NCBI RefSeq assembly: GCF_030272615.1
Contig: NC_081410.1
Coordinates: 190,113,619 to 190,177,618 of the forward strand
Length of the DNA stretch: 64,000 bases
Reading direction: 5' to 3'
DNA from: Cryptomeria japonica
Taxonomy: Eukaryota; Streptophyta; Pinopsida; Cupressales; Cupressaceae
How positions within the stretch are numbered: the stretch's first letter is position 1; each line of letters starts with the position of its first letter. Positions 56,166 through 64,000 of the stretch are shown here, piece by piece. The position numbers were made by a program, and so were the translations under genes. The notes below the pieces were generated by a model. The model did no database searches. It worked only from the letters and a program-made list of their open reading frames with translations, and was not told where the DNA came from.

Positions 56166-56569
56166 ATATGTTGAAATTAATTAAATTGTATATGCAATTG
56201 TAAATTAATTTGACTTAATTTGTCTTAATTTGACTAATTTTCAAATTATTTATTGTATATGCAAATATATGTAATTGTAAATTAGACATATATTGAAATT
56301 TAAAATTAAATTTATAGTTGTTGTTTAAATTTTTTTTGTGCATAGATCTAGAAATTTATCTTAAATTTGTCTTTATATCTAGAAAATTTTAACTTGTATA
56401 CATTTATGATGTTTAAATTTCTTTTTTGTATATCTATTTTTTTAATTTACATTTTTAAATATGTTTAAAATGATTTAAATGTATGTATACTTTTTTAATT
56501 ATTATTTAATGTTTACTACATACATGCACATGTGCAGATATATATAGATCTACATTACCCACTCACATC

Positions 56570-57436
56570 ATGTCTGATGAGCCTGGATCACATAACACTA
56601 GTAGTTCTGAGCCCAGTGTTCATCCTCATGAGAGTGAGCAGATGTCACATAGGTCTACCACAACTCCACATGAGAGACAACACCTCTACAATTAGACAAC
56701 AAAGGTACTCCAACGTGCCTTAGATCATTTAAATATCACATTGGGAAACATGCGCGATCAAACAAATAAATAAAGGGGTGAGATTATTAGACAAGAGCTA
56801 CTTCATATGATTGACCTCATTGACAATTATAATCCATATGACAAGGTCAACATAGAGGAATTCTATAGATCCCTTTCATGCAATGTACGTGGTACGGTGA
56901 AATGGGACACAGTGAATGATAGGGTTTCCATAGCTGATGTGAAAACCATGTTTCCTCATTATCAGGCCTTTGGTAGGGTGAAGGGTTATATGCCTCCCAA
57001 GTGCACAGATGCACTGGTAGAACCTTTTATCTATCCTAGATGGTTAGCCACTCATCATAGGTGGCCCCAAAAGGATGAGTTGCCCCTTTATTTATGCAAA
57101 CAATTGTTTGCAGAGTTTCATTTGTTGGATGATGTTGATTACACCGATTTTCTGAAACATGCTAGGCAAGGGAAGGGCAAATTTTTAGATAAGTTTAGAC
57201 GACTAGGTGCACCCCCACTCGTTAATAAATGGACATTGATTGGTCCAAACCTTGTGGTTCTTCCCAAGAGTGCGGACCTAGAACATGTTGTAGATAGTGT
57301 ACTAGATGACAATCAACATTCCATCTTTTTCAGTATTGTTACTATAGCCACACAGGTGGATGAGATGACATCAGATCAGGTGGGTAGATATTTGTTGTGC
57401 TCTCATACTAGCATTCATGTTGTGCTCTCATACTAG
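56570..57436 (+). pseudogene. Unknown ORF of the DNA element
   Basis: From ATG 56570 (MSDEPGSHNTSSSEPS) the frame has two stops (about 56693 and 56771) and then 209 open residues from 56807. These include LIDNYNPYDKVNIEEFYR, VKTMFPHYQAFGRVKGYMPP, PRWLATHHRWPQKDELP and FLKHARQGKGKFLDKFRR. I do not recognise the family; no DDE triad or zinc finger is evident. The end QVGRYLLCSHTSIHV may be intron: a donor CAG|GTGGGT at 57379 could join an acceptor ttgcag at 57504, giving a short end HGSGHGLG before a stop. Its place in the element suggests a transposition or capsid-like role, but that is a guess. Confidence 0.5.
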
Positions 57437-57764
57437 CATTCATACTGTAGTACATGAATTAAATGTTTAATGTATGATTTTATGCGTGCATTCTCTATTG
57501 CAGGTGCATGGATCAGGACATGGTTTAGGATAGGGCCCCGAGTGACCCATTGTTTATATATATATATATGTGCATGTGAATACTTTTTCTAGACATTTCA
57601 TACATGTGTACTGTACACATTTCATATGCGTGTGTACTAGATATTTATTTTCCATATTTCATGTGTGTATGTGTACTAGACATTTAATACATGTGTACAT
57701 GCGATAGATAGACATATATGTGTATGTGTTAGATAGATCTACATTTCATACTACTTTGTATGTT

Positions 57765-57876
<112 letters not shown>

Positions 57877-57989
57877 TTACGTTTTTGAAAGTTAAGGGTT
57901 TAAATGATAGAATCTCTAAGTCATTTGAATTTAGTTAAGTGTTCTAGTTAATTGTATGTGTATGTGAAAGTTAAGTGTTTATGTATATT

Positions 57990-58723
57990 TTAGTTGTTCA
58001 TTGTTAAACAAATTTAGTTGTTCATTTTAGTTAAGTGTTTATGTACATGTTTAATGAACTTACTTCAAAAATTTAATGAACTTATATCTCTATATTTAAA
58101 TTTAATGAATATATCCATGACGCAAATATCCCCTTAAATCCCCTTAAGACCACTTAAAACACCATAGGACAACATAATTAGATGAATCCAAACAACATAA
58201 TTAAATGAAATAATATATGCGTAAATATAAATTAAATGAATGTACATAGATGAATAAAATGAATCCATGCATGTGTAAAAATATAAAAGAATCAATGACG
58301 CAAATATCCCCTTAAATCCCCTTAAGACCACTTAAAACACCTTAAGACAACACAATCAGTTGTTCATTTTAGTTAAATCCCCTTAAGCATACAAATTTAG
58401 TCGTTAAAATTTAATTTAGTTGTTCATTTTAATTAAGTGTTTATGTATGTTTAATGAACTTCAAAAATTTAATGAACTTATATCTATATATTTAAATTTA
58501 ATGAACTTATATCCATGACTCAAATATCCCCTTAAATCCCCTTAAGACCACTTAAAACACCTTACAACAACATAATTAAATGAATCCATAAAAAAATTTA
58601 AATGAAACCATACATGTGTAAATATAAATTAAATGAATACATAAATGAATAATATGAATGTATCCATGTGTAAAAATATAAATGAATCCATGACACAAAT
58701 ATCCCCTTAAGACCCCTTAAGAC

Positions 58724-58799
<76 letters not shown>

Positions 58800-59130
58800 C
58801 ACACACACACACACACATGATCTCTTGGATCATGCATATCTATAAATGAATCGATACATGTATACATACATTTAGAGATGATTTAATAGGTGATTCACAC
58901 ATTGAAAATTCAAGCTACCTGTGTAACTATATATACATGCATAACTATGTATACAACATAATTAAATGAAACTATACATGTGTAAATATAAATTAAATGA
59001 ATACATAGATGAATAAAATGAATCCATGCATGTGTACAAATATAAATGAATCCATACATGTGTTTAAATGACCCCTTAAGACAACATGTAATGAAATGAA
59101 TCCATACACATAAATATAATTAAAAATTAA
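57990..59130. repeat. Direct repeats with ccccttaagacc core, and a (CA)n run
   Basis: A block with gttcattttagttaagtg, taatgaactt, aatccccttaagaccactt and taaatgaatcc occurs at about 58016-58200 and 58410-58590, with partial copies at 58290-58350, 58690-58720 and 58960-59110. A (ca)n run lies at 58725-58817. The core ccttaagacc recalls the ccttaggacc of the minisatellite. No gene. Confidence 0.8.
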
Positions 59131-59239
59131 AATCAATATGTATACATGTTCAATGCATAGACATGAAATATTTAATTTAAGAATAAAACATGTAAAATCA
59201 ACGTATAAAACGTAAAATAAATGCATCAACAAAACTTTT

Positions 59240-60095
59240 TTTTATATGTTGTGCAAGCGACCGGTCGCTTGTACGATCGGTAGCGTCGACCTTCGTAGTT
59301 TCGACTGGAACCCTTCCGACCGGAACAACCTATGTGGAATGCCAAGTGGCAGCCACATCAACAAAAATAATGATTTTCTCAAACTTGTCACTTCTGCAAC
59401 AAAATTCAATAGGTAAATTAAACTTATTAAAAAATAAAAAATACCCTTTTGTAGAGATCGAAGTCATGATTCTACTCAAAAAAATTATAATGTTTTGATT
59501 ACATTTAATATATAAAAAATTAAAAATACTACAACTAGGTATTTTTTTGTTCGATAACAGGCTGCTTTGAAAAACAAAAAAAATATCGAATCACTTCAAA
59601 AAAATTTGAAAAAAATATGGTTCACTAGAAGAGAGAGTCTTCTTCAAAAGGGTATTTTTAGTTTTTTGATTATCATAAATTGAATAGACAAATTGTGGTG
59701 GGAGACAAAAACTGTCAAATTCTGGTGTATTCGACTTCCAAATGCTATAACAAAGAAAACATACATCTAAATTTTTTTTTTCCATGCACCATATAAATAT
59801 GTGATCTATAACGGATATCAAATTCAGAAAAAAAAAAGTTGATTTACATTTTCTTTTGAGGTGGGAACTAAACCCCCTATTTTTCAGCAATAAAAAAATG
59901 GACTTTAAAGCTAAAAAAAAAAATAAATTATTGACAATTTTTTATAAAAAAAATAGTAGACTTAAACTTCAACAAATTTTACACATTTAATCAGTTTACA
60001 TCATCTTCAAATTCAAAATGCAAATGACACTTTTATGGCGACGAATTAAACAGTTATTGTTGTGTTAGCCTTTTCCTTTGTAAAAGTGTGACACA
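59240..60095 (-). repeat. Right end of the DNA element
   Basis: At 59248-59275 a palindrome around gcgaccggtcgc, then tttcgactggaacccttccga, the inverted partner of the left subterminal motif, then 700 bases of AT-rich sequence with no gene, and the terminal repeat at 60063-60095. Confidence 0.55.
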
Positions 60096-60509
60096 CGTTT
60101 GTACTTTTACATTGGGAATTTCTCTCGACACTAGAGAACATCAAGTTTCTCTTGTTTAATTAGACAAGTTTGTCTATCAATCATCTATCCTCTCAATCAA
60201 ACATTTCAAGCAAATCATGCTATCAATCAAATGATCAACATATCGAGCTCTTCATTAGAGACTAAATCAGTCTCTTTGAGATCCCATCAAACCATTAATC
60301 AGGAAACAACCAGCTATCCTATTGATCAAAACATCTATCAAGCAATCAATCAATAATCTATCTATCAAGTCAACTCAATCAACTCATCGATTATAGTTAT
60401 CAATCATCATCAATTGTCTATCAATCTATCAAATTGAAGCATCAAAAAATCCTATCAAATTCATCAGAATGAACTTCTACATTGCATCAATCACAAAAAT
60501 TTAATTTTT

Positions 60510-60800
60510 CAACAAACGCGTTGTCCAACTACACAAATGCGATAACCAATTATGTGCAGGCACTAAACAGAGCAAATGCACTAACCTATGTCATGAATGC
60601 ACGACCTTAACAAGCAAAAGCGAGAATTTAATCATATGCGCTAACGTATATAATATTTGCGCGACCTTACGAAGCAAAAGCACAAAACAAACAAATGCGC
60701 TAACCAAGATAACAAATGTGTGGACATACAAGGTAGATGTGATAAACCAACAAAAATGCTAACCTAATTCACAAAAGCGCTAAGCAAAGAGGCAAAAGCG
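60510..60800 (+). repeat. H: 3' CG-core array
   Basis: About fourteen units: acaaatgcgataacc, caaaagcgagaa, atgcgctaacc, acaaaagcgcta and others. Same orientation relative to the element as in A. 60096-60509 is a low-complexity atcaatc region with no gene. Confidence 0.7.
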
Positions 60801-60907
60801 AGAAACAAAGCACAAAAAATGGAAAATTTTCAAAATTACCCTAAATTATGCCAAAAACAACGAAATTGTATGGAAATAAAAAACTAAGCTTGGGACAGGT
60901 CACTCAT

Positions 60908-60970
60908 CGGTGGGTCGTACTCGATAGGTCGTTGATATCGACGAACACGCTCATATCTATGGTTCTTGTA
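60908..60970 (-). pseudogene. H: decayed exon 1 of the antisense PMD gene
   Basis: Minus strand encodes RYERVRRYQRPIEYDPP, aligned with HRFDRARRFQRP in A. The donor GT has become AT (CCG|ATGAGT). The start codon of A and C is not preserved. The position between the CG-core array and the PPT is the same as in A and C. Confidence 0.5.
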
Positions 60971-61318
60971 CAAGATCACAATCTTGCTAGCTCATAATTC
61001 TAAGACAATTTCTTTTTTTTTTCTCTCTCCAAAAGCTGACAAATTGTAAATGAGGATAAAATGAGCCAATGGTTTGTTTTATTATTACCTTTTTGATTTT
61101 TTGAAGGGGTAATTAATTTTTCAAAGTGGGGCAATTTTATTTATTTTTCAAAAGTAAATTTAATTGAAGGGCCTTTTTTTTAATCAAATATTTTCAATCA
61201 ATTATCGTGAGATTAATCGCTCAATCAAATTTTTCATAATTTCACGATCAATCTCCCGAGGGGGCACACAATTAGGATTTTCATCATCATCAGAGACATC
61301 ATCGAGACTTGATTTAAT

Positions 61319-61363
61319 CTTTGAAACAATGTTGTCCTAATATCATTTCAAAGAGGGGCAAAA
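61319..61363 (+). other. H: polypurine tract with hairpin remnant
   Basis: agaggggcaaaa before the LTR. The outer stem ctttgaaa/tttcaaag (61319-61326 with 61346-61353) is intact, while the inner stem seen in A and C is lost. Confidence 0.75.
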
Positions 61364-62502
61364 TGTATAGACATAAAATTGGCTATGAGCAATTAAATAA
61401 ATATTTTATATTTATTTAATGATTATTCTTCTATTAAATAATTAATTTGAAAAGATTAATTTATTTAATTCGTTAGTATTTAATATTATTCTATTAATTA
61501 ATTGAGTTGAAACATTTAATTAATTAATTAATTATCCCCCTTTCTTCTAAGCCAAATAATTAAATATATATTATTTAATTATTATTCCTTATCATATTTG
61601 TGCACTATTCACTATCCTATAGTTTCATTATTAAATAATTTCATAATTATTTAATTACCAATTTCCAACTCACCTCATCTTCACTTGATCTCCACCTTTT
61701 CCAACTCATCCATCATGTGGCTAATTTAAATCAATAAAATTAAATAAAAATAAATCATTTATAAGCCACTTATCTCCAACTTCCATATTCATGAATAAAA
61801 TGTGTACATGCACATAATTTTTGAAACCTCCCTATTTTTGCTCCAACACTCCTATATTCTTGGAGGAGGTTTTGTCCACCTAACCCTTGTACATCTCCAC
61901 TTCTCCCTCCATCCCTAAATTTTCTCCAACCAAGGACTAGATTCTCTTAATCTTCCCCTCAGTCAAGGTGAGATGAGTGACACTTGTCTTTTCCTTCCCC
62001 CTTTCTCTCAACCTTCAAACTCTTGCTCATAGCCATTCTAAAAGCAAGATTTAATCATGAACGTTGATCTCTGCCACCTAAGCTTATACACTCAAAAATC
62101 TATAAATAGAGGTCTCCTAAGCCATTTTTGAAACTGACAGCTAATCTCATAGTTAACTAGGAGGTTTAATCTTTGCATCTGTGAGTTCATTTGTTTAAGC
62201 ATTTTAGAGTTTTTGAGCAAATTAGCATAAATCATTTTCATAGTATATCTTTTTCATATCATATCATCTATCAGTCCATTCCACACTTGCCATCTTGGAA
62301 GCTACCAGTGCTTGTCTGAGAGCAAATCAATCTGCAACCAAGAACAATGGGGTTAGGACACAATGAGACATAATCCATGAAGGTATAATCATTTTATTTA
62401 TTTTATTTCATGTTGTTTCATTGGTTGAAGCTTGAGTTCTTGTAGCTTTTATATTTTCATGATGGACTAAGAATTTGCAAGTCAACTTTTGAGATGAAAA
62501 CA
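61364..62502 (+). repeat. 3' LTR of H (end tentative)
   Basis: Begins TGTATAGACATAAAATTGG, a variant of the A and C LTR start. AT palindromes are at 61395-61640. TATA box tataaataga at 62101-62110. The end at gatgaaaaca (62502) is chosen by comparison with the distance from TATA box to LTR end in A. The 5' partner is outside the window, so the end cannot be checked here. Confidence 0.65.
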
Positions 62503-63360
62503 AGTCGATACAATTACAAATAGAGTTAATTAGTTTTAAAATATAACCTTTATAACACTCCTTTAAGCACACCAAACACCAAGATCTAAAGTTGACTATA
62601 ATATTCTGCCTACACCTCCATATGATTTATTGATAATTAAGTAGTATGCAAAGGCTTCCTACAATTTGTAAATCTGTCACTCCATTGAACAATCTAGTTA
62701 GCAAGAGAAAGCACACAATTTTCAAAGAGGTCCAATTCCTTCCAATGGCCTCTGAGTAAAAGTACAAACATGTGTCACATTTTAGGCCAACTAGTTAGGT
62801 CCGATCGAATAGATTTTGATCAAACATGTTTCAATTAAAGATGTTTCAACTTAAACTACATGACATATGTATGATGCCCTCATGGAATTACTATTTCAGC
62901 TAAAACACTCCTGGTCAAAACATGTTTAGTCGAAAGTTGTTCAGTTGAACTCCTAAAAAAAAATATTGAAAAAAAGGGGGCCCAAGCATTTTGCTCAAGA
63001 CCCACCCAAAGGAAGTTTTTTTGACTGAAGATGCTAACTCGTACTTGATGTTGACTTACTCATGCCAACCTCATATTAAAAGTAATCTTGCAACCAAGTT
63101 GAGCACCCTCATATTCAAAGTAATCTTGCAACCAATTCGAGCACCCTCATATTCAAAGTAATCTTGCAACCTAGGTATGGGTATCCTGCCACCCTCGTTT
63201 TGCTTGATTTCCTTTGCCATGATTAGGGTTTTTAATGTAGGGTTTTGAATTAGAAATTTTTAATATTGCCATAAAACATTTATATTGCCATTTAGAAAAT
63301 TGCCATTGTAAAACTTTGATCAGCCCACGTATGAAAAAAAATCATATGTATTCATCCAAA
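62503..63360. other. Sequence beyond H: fragment related to the DNA element, short tandem repeat
   Basis: No gene. At 62771 tgtgtcacattttaggccaac matches the left end of the 54013 element with two changes, followed by decayed subterminal motifs (about 62800-62945). At 63069-63176 are three copies of a 38-bp unit beginning cctcatatt. The rest is AT-rich. Confidence 0.55.
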
Positions 63361-64000
63361 TGTTGGAGTGATTTTAGGACAATTATCTAATTATTTATTA
63401 ATTGGGTCCTTTAATTGATTTTTAACGTAAGCTAAACTTAGGTTCTTTTTATTATCTAGAGGTTTCTTTTCTAGTTTTAGTTCTAGATGTAGTTGAGCTT
63501 AATTTATCTCCTACTTTGCATTACTTTAGTTCTCCTAATTTTGGCATTAGGGTTTGCACCTAGGGTTTCATTCATCCTTTATATGGATTCATCCATTCAT
63601 TGTAATATACCTCCAATATTATATCTTCAATCATTCTTTGTGCATAATAAATAATTCTTTGGATGTTATAGAGCATACATTATTTGCTTGATCTCTTTTG
63701 TGTGATAGGATTTTGCTTATTTATGATTCTTGGCTAATGTGGTTGATCATAAACTTCTACACAAAACAATCACTGACATTTGACGAAAAATAGCCAGTAG
63801 AATTTTGAATTTTTTTTAGGTGAATGGTATAAGACATCATATTTGATGATGCATGTGCAAGCATAAACTCTTGTAGATATTCAATTCACTTCTCTATTGC
63901 CACTAGGTCTGTGTTAATTCAATATCCAATAATCATTGTTCATGTTGACAATGAGATGTTGGCTAAAAGTGTGTGAATTGTGTTAAATCACTAAGTCCAA
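63361..64000 (+). other. Possible start of another LTR
   Basis: tgttggagtg at 63361, a TATA-like tttatatgga at 63576-63585, then a T/C-rich stretch and aataaataa near 63646. This layout is LTR-like, but no second copy or flank is in view. No coding frame. Confidence 0.3.

Noticed and set aside
62503-64000. A host gene near the right edge
   Set aside because: No frame above 60 codons with any recognisable motif.

Overview
This 64-kb window is plant nuclear DNA with no ordinary host gene that I can recognise. It is a nest of transposable elements, mainly Ty3/gypsy LTR retrotransposons. The evidence is tRNA-Trp and tRNA-Asp primer sites, the Tat-lineage layout (Gag, retropepsin, G-patch, RT, two RNase H modules, integrase), one Athila-type element, and plant mobile domain (PMD) reading frames. 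Dense nesting of long elements suggests a large genome, perhaps a gymnosperm; that is inference, and no gene fixes the species.

The layout was solved from LTR termini and 5-bp target-site duplications (TSDs). The oldest resident is element H (+ strand, 3916 to about 62502). It is broken by E at 3915 (minus, running off the left edge), by A (6148-24231, +, TSD tatat), by B (26256-47280, minus, Athila, TSD gaaag) and by a 6-kb inverted-repeat DNA element (54013-60095). A is itself broken by D (7367-15624, minus, TSD cgtag), and the 3' LTR of B is broken by C (27044-37062, minus, TSD ataac). By-eye LTR divergence (C about 1%, D about 1-1.5% plus a 30-bp indel, A about 3%, B several percent) agrees with the nesting order.

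A, C, E and H are related: their LTRs begin TGTA, their U3 regions are full of AT palindromes, and A, C and H share a PPT with a hairpin just upstream. None is intact. A lost gag and protease. C keeps one long gag-protease-RT frame but lost the end of RT, RNase H and integrase. D carries only gag-like and protease coding. B has all domains plus an extra 3' ORF, but is full of stops.

The most interesting feature is an antisense gene between integrase and the 3' LTR of A, C and H. In A and C it has its own TATA box, a first exon of exactly 22 codons, a GT..AG intron of about 0.8 kb, and a second exon that in A encodes a PMD protein with an Arg/Gly-rich linker and a coiled coil. The intron holds two degenerate repeat arrays. 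Arrays with the same CG-rich core, in the opposite orientation, lie in the 5' leaders of C and E, so the two ends of the genomic RNA could pair. Other oddities are a 39-nt match to tRNA-Trp at the primer site of E, a hairpin-forming minisatellite, and a 340-bp inverted repeat.
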